Of a DNA stretch of 64,000 bases, positions 11,881-23,014 are shown in pieces. A program made the translations under genes and the position numbers. Numbering within the stretch: the first letter of the stretch is position 1; each line of letters begins with the position of its first letter. The notes beneath the pieces were generated by a model, which saw only the letters and a list, made by a program, of their open reading frames with translations, did no database searches and was not told the origin of the DNA. The stretch spans positions 114,110,830 through 114,174,829 of the forward strand of contig OZ020268.1 of NCBI GenBank assembly GCA_963971225.1. The letters run 5' to 3'. The DNA comes from Melieria omissa. Its lineage: Eukaryota; Arthropoda; Insecta; Diptera; Ulidiidae.

Positions 11881-14193
11881 TAAAAGCTGTGAATGTGAAA
11901 TTCTGTTGGTGCGCAATTTAAATGTCGTTGTTTCTACGAATTTCCAATTTCACAGCAATAAAATGCAAAGATTTATCGGCTGACTGCTGACCGTCCGTCT
12001 GATACTGGTGCTGCATGGCAGCGCAAAATCACAAAAGAAAGAAGCAACAACAACAAAATCGATGATCGTAATGATCGAAAAACAAAAACAAATTTAATGG
12101 CTTTTCGAACATTCGCTGGAATCGCATCTTAATATATTATTTTATTTTTTTTGTTCTTATTGGTTCTTCTCTTTTTTGGTTTTATGGTTGTTGTTTTCGC
12201 GCGGTGCTGGCCAATTGAGTGAGTCAGCGTGCCTGTGTATTTACAGCGCCTGGATCGATGCAATGGAAATCGATGCAAATTATCGTCAAAGCTATTCTTT
12301 GCGAAACGTTTCACAGCAGCGAAGATTTATCGCTCATTCACGGCTGCCCACGAAGGAAACGGAATTTCCTGCACTCGTTCCGAGTCTTGCGTTGCCGCCC
12401 GCCCGCCTGTTTGCCAGCCTGCTGGCTTGTTGGCTGGCAGGCGCGCAATCAATTCAAATTTAACGGCCATCGCCATGCGGCTTTCGGCATTTGGCAGCCA
12501 GCAAATGGGGCCACGCAGGCGGCGTCTGTTTCGTTTCACTCGACAACCGTTGTCGTCATCGGTAGACAGCAGTGGCGGTGTTGCTGCCGGGGCGGTATTT
12601 AGCAGGAATGAGCACATTCTGTTATTGTTGTTATTGTTGCTCATCTATTTGTTACTTCCCTTTCAAAAATAGCAGCGCGTACCGCCAGCGCGCCCTCCAC
12701 CACCAGCGGCACCCAGCACAGCAGCACAATGACGCGCCGCAGCCTGCATTGGTGGTGCGTCTCCCCAGTGCGATGCCAAGTTTGTCTCCGCACGTCCGCG
12801 CCGTGTACACAGTGTTGCTTGCCGGCATCGCATTGGCTGTCGTCGGCGCGGAACACATCATGGCGCTGAGCGAATTTTTGTGATAGCTGCCAAAATGGGG
12901 GACACCAACAGTTCAGTGAGGGTGTTGTTCTTTTCCTCACAAACTACCGAAATCTAACGCAGAACATTAAACGAATGTGTGGGCGTTGCTGTTGTGGTAG
13001 CTAAGGAATCGTTTTTAATGCTGCACTAATTTCCGTGAAAACGCACAAGCACAAATTTTCATTTCAACACTATGTGATGAATCTAGCTAATGGTCCAGTT
13101 TGTCAATTCGGAGTACTTTGCCGCAGACAAATGCGTATTTCTTTGATAATATTTGTAAAATGTATAGCGATCTGTTTGCACAGGCAGCCACAATCGACTC
13201 TCCACCAGGCAGCTAAAATCAGGCATTGAATTACACAGTGTCTGTCCCTTCACGTCTCTCATATTACCGCCACGGCCGTTCAAGTGATCCGAAAACAACA
13301 ACACAATAACAAGCAACCAACGACCGCACAATAGCGCACGCCGGTACACTAATGTGCCAAAAAGGCAACAATTCCTGCGTCAAACAGTGCCACACTGTCC
13401 TTCATGATCTCATGAAGTCCCCTGGTGAGTGACAATATTTTGACATGTCATTGAACGGCACAACGCATGCAAATGTATCTAATTGTTTCACTGGCGCCGG
13501 ACGCCCTTCCTTCGTGCCACTTAACGATTATTAATTTGCGTTTTGAAGACGTGGGCAGAAATGTGGTCACTGTTTCGGTCAAACAGCGCAAGTCGTGTGT
13601 GGTCTCACTTATTGAAGTGTTCACAGTAGCTCGGACTACTATCGTACGCTGCAAAGAGTACTCCTACTCAAATTTGGTGATAAAGAATTTTGCTAATTTC
13701 GCTTAAATTCCTTCATTCGTTCGTATATGTAAACAACTTATTATGAAACTCTAAATGTTTTATACAAAATCAACGAGTGGTTATTGGAAAACAATTTGTA
13801 ACGATTTGTCAATATTTAGTTTCAGTTTCGACCTTTGACTTCATTTCAATAAATCATTCAATGTACTTACTATTGTCCGAATTATAGGATTTACGCACAT
13901 AATCGGTCGACTCGATTCTTATTAAATATATCTCTTCTGAACATTTAAGATTTAGAAGAAGATTTGGTTCGAATAAGATGGATGGATTTTTTATTGCGAC
14001 TCACTACAGAAGAGTCCAAGTTAACCCTTTCGACCCCAAAGTTGCCTAAGTGCAACTTCACCTATTTCTTCATCTTATAGCAAAAGCTACGATTGATTTA
14101 TGGGTTTACTTTAAGTAGGCACCAACAAGTTAATATGTTTTGAAACAAACTACAAAAAAGTTACTGTTATCCCCAAAATAATTTTCAATAATT

Positions 14194-14692
14194 TGCAGCT
14201 CTCAAGAAAACGCTCAAGAAAAAACGAGCATATATTTCTTGAGCGTGAAAAAGTAGTAGTCAAGTAAATTTGACGTTTGAAAGAAATTTTGACAAGTTGA
14301 TTTGCATTCTACTGCACAATTTTTAATTTTAATAATAAAATTCGATAAAACGATTGGTTTAGTTTTTATACATTTCAACCAATTACGCTTTTATTACATG
14401 TTTTGAGATATTTACGGGACGACCTATTGCTCACGTTGGACTGCGGCATTTTTATGGCCGGCATGGAAGGAAGGCAGCTGTCACTTTTCCTTTGAGAAAT
14501 AAATAGGTACACATATGTTTCTTGCCGAAATCAGTGTTGTCATTTCACTTTTAAATGAAAAAAGTAATAAAAAACCGAATCAGTTTTCTTGTGAGGTGCG
14601 TACACCTCAAGTAAATTTGACTCTAGGAAATTTCCTTGAGCATTTCTTGAGCTTTTTTTTATATGAAGTTTTCGCTTTTCTTGAGAGCTGCA
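14194..14692. mobile_element. 499-bp inverted-repeat element nested in the TTAA element
   Basis: The ends are TGCAGCTCTCAAGAAAA and its exact complement TTTTCTTGAGAGCTGCA. Inside the left arm a hairpin is formed by CGCTCAAGAAA and TTTCTTGAGCG, and TCAAGTAAATTTGAC occurs directly repeated near 14260 and 14609. No clear target duplication is visible. There is no coding sequence. Confidence 0.5.
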
Positions 14693-14959
14693 TACCGACC
14701 TATCTTAGGGAAAGTTTGTGTTTGTGTTTTTAATAATGGTTAAATAAAATTTTCAAAATGATAATATTGTATTTTTCCATAAGTATTGAATAATTTTTCT
14801 GTAATTAAAAAATATTTATACAAAATTTATTTAACCCGTTTTAAGCGAAATTTGTTCAAAAGTAAACTAGCTCTAGAGCTCTAACAAAGAGGCGTGGCGA
14901 CTTCAAATTTCGTGTGCACATTTCTTAGACAAGTATTTCATAATTTAAACACCAAAAAG

Positions 14960-15276
14960 CCGCCGTATCTCAGCTGGCTAGTGCGTTGGGCTGTGAGTCA
15001 AGACTCAGCGAGTTCAATACTCCGTTGCGTTAACAACGAAAAAAAAGAAAAACAAAAATTTTTCTTTCGGCGGCTGACCTCTCAGCAGAAAATGGCAAAC
15101 CTCTAAGAGTAAAATTGCCTAAGAAAAAGTTCCCAACTGGCCGTTCGGAATCGGCATAAAAAACTGTAGGTCCCTTTCAACCTTGTAAAAAACATTCTCA
15201 CGCACAGCACGGTTGGTTGCGGGTAGATAGGCCATAGTATCGTAATCGGGCTGTAGTGCCAGTCAAGAAGAAAAAG
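14960..15276 (+). mobile_element. tRNA-headed SINE with 13-bp target duplication, 317 bp
   Basis: A perfect 13-bp direct repeat AAACACCAAAAAG flanks the unit (14947-14959 and 15277-15289). The head is tRNA-like: an A-box region at ATCTCAGCTGGCTAGTGCG and a worn B-box GAGTTCAATACTC in a paired T-arm. The body, from about 15068, contains GGCAAACCTC, GGCCGTTCGGAATCGGC and ACTGTAGGTCCC. These phrases resemble a widespread dipteran LINE/SINE 3' region (recollection), and the unit ends in an A/G-rich simple tail. It probably moves with the machinery of a partner LINE. Confidence 0.78.
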
Positions 15277-15570
15277 AAACACCAAAAAGTAATATCGAGA
15301 CACAGGGTGAAATTCGGGGTCGAAAGGGTTAAGGACAAGAGTGCTAGAAAAAACATTGCGAACGGCTCTATGATACAACTAGAAAAGGCTGTATCGGCAT
15401 TGTATTTAGCTCCAACGTAAAAACGTGAACGCAGTGGATTGGTTGATACCAGCCGGTATCGTCTTAATCTTGAAGACCATTCACCTATATTCTAGGTGAT
15501 CCGGCAATCACTCTATATTCAGTCAAACGTGTAAAAATTGTCAATGCTTCTTGGTTGGAACTTATAAGAG

Positions 15571-15660
15571 TAATCAAATCACTTAAATATATGTACATAC
15601 TCGTACATATGTATGTGTAATCAAATCACTTAAATATATGTACATACTCGTACATATGTA
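15571..15660 (+). repeat. Two-copy 47-bp tandem duplication, interrupted by the mariner
   Basis: A 43-base string beginning TAATCAAATCACTTAAATAT occurs at 15571-15613 and again, identical, at 15618-15660, with spacer TGTG. The second unit is cut after its TA by the mariner at 15661, and its own TGTG reappears beyond the transposon at 16974-16977. The duplication therefore existed before the insertion. Confidence 0.85.
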
Positions 15661-16971
15661 CAGGGTAGCTGGTATGAACTGAAACCAACTTTGAACTGCC
15701 GTAGTTATAATACTGTTAATTTTAGCGCGTTTAAATTTGACTCAGTGACAGTTGATTTAATTGTTGAAATGTGTGTAATAGCGTTTTCATTTTGTGTTTC
15801 TCAAAAAAATTCTGTGGTCATGGATTTCAAACGGGAGAATGTGATATCGTTATATTTAACTGGAATCTCAAATTCCGAAATCGTTAAAAGCCTTCGGCAT
15901 TTGAATGCAAGTAGAGTTTTCGTGTGGCGGACTATAAAACGTTACAATGAGACCGGCAGCTCTAAAAAGCGTTATGGCGGCGGTCCAAAAAAAACAGCTA
16001 CCAATGAAGCAATGGTTCGCAAAGTGAAGAAGAGAATTGAGCGAAATCCACAACGAAGCGCAAACAAACTGGCAAGGGATTTCAAAGTATCGCGTTGGAG
16101 CATGCAACAAATATTGAAAAATAGGCTTAAACTAAAGCCCTACAAGATACAAAAAGTGCATGGTCTCAACGCGAAACAAATGAAGTTACGGCTGGAAAGA
16201 GCGAAGGAATTGAAGCGCTTGGCCGTAAATGGTGATATTCCGAATATCGTGTTTTCCGATGAGAAGATTTTCACCATTGAGCAAGCCATAAACAAACAAA
16301 ACGACCGTGTATGGTTACGTGAGAGGTCACAAGACAATTTAAACACTCGTCTGGCAACCAGACGTCATTCGCCTGCTCAGGTTATGGTTTGGGCCGCCAT
16401 AACAGCCGATGGTCGATCACCACTCGTCTTTGTGGAGCCTGGTGTTAAAATTAATGCGCGAACTTATCGCGAAAAAATTCTGGAAGCTGCTCTGAAGCCT
16501 TGGGCAACGAAACATTTCGGCTGCAAACCTTGGACGTTCCAGCAGGATTCGGCACCAGCTCACAAAGCGCGTGTTAACCAAGATTGGTTAAAAAACAACG
16601 TTCCTGGCTTCATTTCTGCACAACAGTGGATGTCAAATTCACCAGATGCGAATCCAATGGACTTCTCAATCTGGAGTATTTTGGAGACTAAGGTTTGCAC
16701 TATAAACCACCAAAGTTTGAACGCGCTCAGATCCACACTTGTCCGGGAATGGAACCGAATCCCACAAAAGCAGGTACGGGCAGCGTGCGAGTCATTTTTT
16801 CACCGATTGGACAAAATTATCGCAGCGAAAGGCGGATATATTGAAATGTTATAATGTAAAATAATAATAAAAGATATAAGGAATCTTTTTGCTTTTATAC
16901 GAAAGAAAAACCTTCGAAAATACAATTTCAAGAGCATCTTTAAGTTGTTTCAGTTCATACCAGCCCCCCTG
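15661..16971 (+). mobile_element. Full-length mariner of the DD37D (maT) type, 1311 bp
   Basis: The inverted termini read CAGGGTAGCTGGTATGAACT on the left and, on the complement of the right end, CAGGGGGGCTGGTATGAACT; similarity continues through GAAAC to about 30 bp. TA is duplicated at 15659-15660 and 16972-16973, the mariner target rule. One intact transposase frame fills the middle. Two mismatches between the ends and an open frame point to a fairly recent insertion. The element may still be capable of moving, or be recently silenced. Confidence 0.93.
15820..16854 (+). CDS. Mariner/maT transposase, intact, 344 aa
   Basis: This is a cut-and-paste transposase of the Tc1/mariner superfamily that would bind its own inverted ends and insert at TA. 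The N-terminal half (about residues 1-110) has the two helix-turn-helix units of the family. The catalytic acid residues are D147 (in VFSDEKIF), D243 (in FQQDSAPAHKA) and D281 (in SPDANPMDFSIW). D243 and D281 have 37 residues between them, giving the DD37D spacing of the maT group rather than DD34D mariner or DD37E. I chose the methionine at 15820 because homology begins there and 344 residues is the usual length. The frame is open upstream to 15691, but that stretch looks like leader. No stop, frameshift or lost catalytic residue is seen. Confidence 0.93.
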   Translation: MDFKRENVISLYLTGISNSEIVKSLRHLNASRVFVWRTIKRYNETGSSKKRYGGGPKKTATNEAMVRKVKKRIERNPQRSANKLARDFKVSRWSMQQILKNRLKLKPYKIQKVHGLNAKQMKLRLERAKELKRLAVNGDIPNIVFSDEKIFTIEQAINKQNDRVWLRERSQDNLNTRLATRRHSPAQVMVWAAITADGRSPLVFVEPGVKINARTYREKILEAALKPWATKHFGCKPWTFQQDSAPAHKARVNQDWLKNNVPGFISAQQWMSNSPDANPMDFSIWSILETKVCTINHQSLNALRSTLVREWNRIPQKQVRAACESFFHRLDKIIAAKGGYIEML

Positions 16972-19084
16972 TATGTGTACCTATTTAAAAATGCCTCTGC
17001 AAAAATATACTTTGGAACGCTACATTCCATGTTAATTTAAAAAGTGTTTTTTAGTTTCAAATAACAATTTTGTCATTGTAGTAATTTGCTTATAAAGAAA
17101 TCAATTTTTTGTTCAGAAATAAACTACTCTGTAATCTACTGTTTCTTGTTTATTAGGGCTGTCATACAAATTGATTTAACTTGATTTCATTTCTCGGTAT
17201 CGACATCATTTAATTATTTTTAATGTAGACTTGTCCACGTGTTGCACAATAAGATAAATTTATGGCAACGCATAAACACCTAATATAATAGTAAAGTAAA
17301 AAAAAAAACTATTATAAATAAATCTCAACTCAAACAGCGTCTCACAATTCCAAAACCATAAAACATGGCAAACTCAACGCTTTCGGAACATAAATTTCGT
17401 GCAGCAAACAGACTTTCTGAAGAGCAAAAAGAAGACTACAAAAAATTACAAAAGCGATTGTACTAAATTTAGCAATTTGTTTATACAAGAAAAGTAATAA
17501 TTATACCAATTCGAGCAGGGAAACAAATTACCGAGGCGCACAGTGCACAGCGCACGTTTCAGCCCGCCGCGCTTACAAGTGCGCGCAGCCCCAGTTACTT
17601 GGACGCGAGCGAGTGCGGCTGGTGCCGTGCTCGGTCAGATAGACCAATTTCGGCTACCGAAAATAGTCACTCCCAATTCCATGCCACCATCTGGATGTCC
17701 GTCCGCGATTGTACCGTGCGTCGCGCCACCGCCACGCGTTATTGAAATATGTATGTGAAATGTAAAGAAAAAAACTATTTGAGAAGAAAAAACGTAACCC
17801 AGAGAAAATCGGAAAATCGGCAGTTTGTTTACTTTGCGCATTTTTCACAATTTCAGCTGGAAAACATGAGACTAGCGTCTGCTATCCGAAAGCGGCAGCA
17901 GTCACCAACAGCCGCTGCAAGATCGCTGCACCACGGCACAGGGTAGGTCACTAAGGACGCTTCAACATCGCACCTCCAGCATACTTTGGTGTGGAATTTC
18001 GTTTCCGAAATACAGACGGCTGAATAATGCCGCTTGTTGTTGTTGTCGAGAATGCCAGCGGTGAACGCTGTTGCGCGGGCGTTGCGGGTTTTTCAGGTGA
18101 AGCACTCTGAGCACAGAGCTTAATTTGAAAAATTTCAAACAATTAGAATCTTGCGCGGGCGATGCGCTGCTTAAGCACCTGTGAAAGATATGCCGCAGAA
18201 CGGTGGTGCAATTTTGTGGCCGCAACGCGAGGCTGAGATGCGGCAGCGACCTTCGATAAGGTTAATCGATTTCATCGGAGAATTTCTTTCATTCGTCTTG
18301 CTTCGATTTCCGCCCAGGAAATTAACACTACGTAAGCCAAACGCATGCCATATGCATTGCGCAAACACACAGACCGGTCAAGAACCAACGAGCCCAGCAA
18401 GTACACAACACCCGATAAAATTGCGCTCGCTCTGCTCGCCATCGCCAACATATGCGCTCTGGCGTCAGGCATTTTTTCCCCGGCAAATACTTAAACGCGC
18501 CCAGCAAATTCATGCTGCATGCTTCAACCAACCTTCGGCAACAACCTGATCAAATATGCATTTAACCCTCGGACGGCAGCGTTCAACTGTAGGCGACATG
18601 TGTGTGTGCTGCTCGTTCGCTTTAATAGCTCAATTGATTTATGCGCAGTGTACCGACAGTAAACATTTTAGTTGCGGTGTTGTTGTTGTTGTTCTTTACA
18701 TTAGCTATTCTGGGTTTATGATTTTATAATGCCTACATTTTTGTATATCGCGCTGCTGTATGGCATAATGCAGTCTTTTGCGGCAGTGCCTTTTTCAAAG
18801 GATTAAAAAGGACACATGTGAACCAATTACGAAGTTGTTTTGTAGGAAAAGGACTTTATGATCACAAGTATTTACACACACAATTACAAATGTGTGTTAT
18901 ATTGTTGTGACAATGAAATCCACATTTGTTCTAAGCAGCACAAGTAAAAAAAAATCTGTGAAATTAGGTGCGATCAGCCGTTATGAGTTAAACTCGAATT
19001 ACAATGAATTAAAAATTAAGAACCAAATCGTTTTTTATTTAGAAAACCCCTTCATATATGTACATACATACATATACATACATG

Positions 19085-19215
19085 CAGTGGCGCACGCAGG
19101 ATTTTGTTTCGGAGGGGGTTTTGTGAAATTTTTTAGAACTTTGAAACAGAATAAAATTTAGTTGTATGAATCTACAGACTGAGATCCACAACATGTACCT
19201 ATCTTCCACGCCCCC
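19085..19215. repeat. Possible one-ended hAT-like remnant
   Basis: CAGTGGCGCACGCAGG at 19085-19100 looks like the CAGTGGCG start of the hAT MITEs in this window, and a C-rich ACGCCCCCC lies near 19210. The far terminus is not a clean complement and I found no 8-bp duplication, so this is only a resemblance. Confidence 0.25.
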
Positions 19216-19364
19216 CTTTAAATATTTTGGTTCTAAAAGTTCAAAATAGAAAATTTAGTTAAAAGGAGACAATTTTTCTCTTTCATTTGATACCCACATC
19301 TTCATCATTGCACAACCGCAAATTTAAAAAAAAATATTTGAAATTTTTATGTTCCTAAAATTGT

Positions 19365-20000
19365 AAAGTCCTTTAAAAATGACTTTGGTCCTTTAAAACG
19401 GGCTTTGGGTCAGAAAATGAAAAACTGACTATGCCAGGTTACTATAAATGGCCTTTAGTTTCACGGCTATATCAACATTAGGATGGGTCTCAGCCAAAAA
19501 TGTTTTTTTTGTCGCACAGTGTAATAAATGTAAAGTTGGTGTTTTCACTCAGTGCATCATAACTTTGTCATTTTTCTTTCGATTCTATTGATGTTAGGCT
19601 TAATATTTGCACAAATAATATATCTTTCATCTTCGATTTCAAAACCAAAGGATATAATTTATTTTATCTATAAAAACAAACATTCAGAAATATATGATGT
19701 TTGAAAATGGTCGAAAAATCACTTTTTTACAAATTTCACTGTCAGTAATTTCTCCAAATCTCATCTGATTTGGACAATTTGTATATCTCTGGAAAGGCCA
19801 ATGTATTAGCTTCTGACCGACGGCTGACGGTCAGCTTGTGTTAGTCGGGCGATTCGTTTACGAGATATGTGCTCATAACTGAAACCACAGGGAAAAAAGA
19901 TTTTTCGAAAACGCTTCTACAAAAATTTTTTTATCTTCAATTTCGAGTTCAGCGGCCTAAAGTTAGTCTAGAAAACACTTTTATTTTTAGGTGAATTTTT
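19365..20000 (-). repeat. Partial, inverted relative of the 715-bp long-TIR element
   Basis: Several phrases match the complement or the direct strand of 37079-37793 in matching order. Examples are TTAGGCTTAATATTTGCACA near 19595 (complement near 37475) and GGTCAGAAAATGAAAAACTGA near 19410 (complement near 37650). The end near 19960-19990 resembles one long terminal repeat (TTAGTCTAGAAAACACTTTT). The other terminal repeat is missing. Confidence 0.6.
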
Positions 20001-20030
20001 TGTGTTGAGTAGTGTTATTGTTTCGGCCAT

Positions 20031-20156
20031 ACGGCCTTTTTGGGCCGAAACTGAAACCGAAACCACTTATTTGGGCCGAAACCGAATATTCGGTCGGACA
20101 CTAATAAATTTCTGTACTAACTTAAAGATATTTCGGGGGGGGGGGGGCACTGTACA
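20031..20156. repeat. Fragment with GGCCGAAAC repeats and G-run
   Basis: The stretch has repeated GGGCCGAAAC words and ends GAATATTCGGTCGGACACTA. That last phrase is like the terminus of a DNA transposon, but the partner end is not found. ATATTTCGGGGG followed by a 12-G run at about 20129-20150 resembles the subterminal part of the hAT MITEs. It is probably two broken elements. Confidence 0.3.
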
Positions 20157-21909
20157 TATCTATGTATGTAGGGTGATAGGTTCGGTTGGGCATAGTTTGG
20201 TTGTGAGCACCCCTTCGTATCTTTTGATAGAAAGCAGGCTGGGTTTTTTTGACTAAGGACATTTGTTCATTATGGAAGCACGATCTTTTTGTGCCAAATA
20301 CCGAGTCGAACAGACGCGTCTGCTTTGTGCTGGGACCATATATGTATATCTTTCTGTGCTCGGAACCTATTCCCCTATGTATATAGGCCCAAAATCGTTC
20401 TATTACAAAGAAGAAAATAACTTTAAAATACAAGAAGATCATTCATTTCGGAAAGCTAAACGTCGACTTCTAAAACTCGATTGTCTCAATAACGTATTGT
20501 AGAAGAACGTCTGTGAAAAAATTCAGATTTCGGAAAATTGTCATCTCACTTTATGAACTTTATTGCTTCAGTAACGTAAAAGAACATAATGAAAATTACA
20601 AACAATCCCCCAAGAGCCCGTACCAAAGAAATCATCTGGACGCCTTAGTTTGAAATCGAAAAATACGATTTTTTACGGTTTCCCCTATACCCATTTTTAA
20701 TCGAACTGAGATCTCACAACTGATGGTCACACTTCGCCACGACACTCGTTATTCGATATGAAATCAGTTCTAATCACATACAACAACACCAATTTCGAAA
20801 GATCAGCACCTTCGACTCAACTGCATCCAACACTCCATTGGCATTGCCGCATTTGGGAAGTGTCGAAAGTCGCGCGTCGCTCACGTCGAACCATCCATCA
20901 CGAGTTGAATGCAAATCAACAGCGCATTTGGGTATTTTAACGCTCGCTAAGGAAGAAATGTACGATTTTTCAACACGAAGAAAAGGAATCTGTAAATCGC
21001 TCAATTGCTCCAAACTTGAGTGTTTTCTTTTCTTTTTTATATTGGTGTGTTATTGTTTTTGTGCTCTTGCACATACATATTGTGCTATGCGCGTTCGATT
21101 GAAGTTCGCCGTCTGTCAGTTTGGTGGCAGCGGCAGCCAACCGCAAAAACAGCAAGAGCGATGCCAATAGCAGCAACGTTAGCAACAATTTTTCTGCTGT
21201 TGTCAGCTGAAAATCCGCTACAACAACAAAAACAAGTACAAAAACAGCAGCAGCAGCAATTGAATTCATCGTATTAAATTTTAATGTCTATGAGCGTCAG
21301 TGTGTGTGTGTGTGTGAGTGTTGGCGCGAGCAGCGGCTGGACCACCCAGCACGTTTCCAGTAGCTTTCAACTTTTGTTGCGCAGCCAACCCCGCTGTCGT
21401 TGCCCGGCATGGATTCTCTTCAAACCGCATAAACCACACTTTCAGCATTGCGCGAGTGCTACCTCCTCGCCCCTCGACCCACACTTCAGCACACTCCCAA
21501 TGCATTTGATGAATTTGCTGCACTGACTTGTTGCTGATGTTGCCGCCGTTTTTGATCGTGTTGTAAACATGTGTAAATCATGCTCAGTGCGCGCTCCTCA
21601 CCGCGCACCGCTCGCGGCTCGTCATCGGTGTCGGCGTCAGCGATATCAGCGCGTGACGTATGATGTCGATGATAGCTCGAAAATTGGGGTGATCATTGTT
21701 TACGCGATGCAGCGGCGCATTGCTGAAAAAAGTTGAAGCTAGTTTCACTTTTAGCATTAGAAATGCTGCGGAGCAGATTCTTAGGAGGCGACAGCGAATC
21801 GCTTTCAATGGTGAATTGGCTGCAGAAATAAGTGCATATGTAGGTATGTGTAAATGCAGCTTTGAAGGCCGCCTGAGTGTCGCACTAACGAGAATAGCAG
21901 CAGCAGTGC

Positions 21910-22074
21910 CAGGCGCGGATTCAGAAAAATATTTCGGGGGGGGAGGGCGGTTTCAAAAAGTAATTCTTTAATAATTATAAAATGTCTTTTAATTTGTATG
22001 TAGTTTTATAGGCGATCCAAATATTTCGGGGGGGAGGTTTCAACCCCCAAAACACCTCCCTGAATCCGCCACTG
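21910..22074 (+). mobile_element. hAT-type MITE, copy 3 (165 bp)
   Basis: Its termini are CAGGCGCGGATTCAG and the complement of CAGTGGCGGATTCAG, the same as copy 1. A perfect 8-bp duplication AGCAGTGC flanks it at 21902-21909 and 22075-22082. The interior matches copy 1 closely (TTCTTTAATA, TTTTAATTTGTATGTAGTTT) apart from the G-run lengths. Confidence 0.9.
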
Positions 22075-22186
22075 AGCAGTGCGATTATAACTCTTAAAGC
22101 TGTACGTTCTGATTTGTTTAGTTTTGTTAAACAGACTAATTTTTTTTCTAAACAACTTATTCAATGTGATTTTTATGCTTAAAATG

Positions 22187-22262
22187 TATATATATATATA
22201 AACAATATATAAACAATATATAAAATATATAAATATATAAAAATATATAAACAAATAAATTA
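22187..22262. repeat. AT microsatellite-like tract
   Basis: TATATATATATA is followed by several AACAATATATA and AAATATATA words, a simple AT-rich tandem tract next to the hAT MITE. Confidence 0.8.
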
Positions 22263-23014
22263 TAATCAATTGATGATTGAGGTTAGATTAGAGACTCATT
22301 CCACAAAAAGTTAACTTAAACGCAAATGGAAGCCAGCTATGATACCACATTAAAATGACGTGACTCCCCTATTAACGCGGCTGGGAACCCCTACGAAATC
22401 TTACGTTTTCCGTACACTGGCATTTAGGACAACAAGCTCAGTAAAGTTAGATAGGCATAGAAAGTATTTTTCTGGCCAGAAGTGGATAATGATATAAGTT
22501 TAAAACAATTTTGTCGTCTTCTTTACAACGACAACCACAACAGAAGTCATTGTATGGCAATTCTAGCCTTTCAACTTTTCTATCTACTCCTGTCAGTACA
22601 GCAATACTTGTGGTAATGGAGTTCCGGCGTTGAGTATCTGTCTAGATCGTCTTTTGGTTAGTGTAGACGGTGTTTTGTTTTTTAAATGAAGTTTGAGAGG
22701 ATATTGCATCGCATTTGTGTTTCTAGTCTCCCATATTTATCGCCCTCACAAATGTTTTTAATGTTTCTGAAAGCCCATTCCCAAAACACGTCAGCCTACA
22801 AATCGGTTGTAGCAAAGTTAAATAAAAATAAAATAAAGTTAAGATCCGAGATGAGACTCGATGTAGTAAATATACCAGTAATGGATCTCATTTTGAAGGA
22901 GTCACGTAAATTACGCTGTATTAGTCGTGTAGGCGAAGTGAAAGTCTTAGCCCCAGTTTTTAAGTAGTATTTAACAATAGCTTTAAAAAATCATAAGCGA
23001 ATTCAATAAATTAA

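Larger units (their letters stand above)
14025..15328. mobile_element. TTAA-flanked composite element (piggyBac-like), 1304 bp
   Basis: Termini CCCTTTCGACCCC are inverted at both ends, each next to a TTAA (14021-14024 and 15329-15332). No transposase is present. The interior has been hit by other events: a 499-bp inverted-repeat segment at 14194-14692 and a SINE at 14960-15276. Removing the SINE leaves about 975 bp of host element. The TTAA target and CCC(T)TT start suggest piggyBac; Kolobok is the alternative. Confidence 0.65.

Noticed and set aside
12176..12940. Several overlapping open frames of 95-147 codons on both strands
   Set aside because: This is GC-rich DNA in which many frames stay open; none shows a domain, a conserved start or splice partners.
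17365..17466. 33-codon frame MANSTLSEHKFRAANRLSEE...
   Set aside because: It has a good start context and polar composition, but is too short to distinguish from chance and has no recognised relative.
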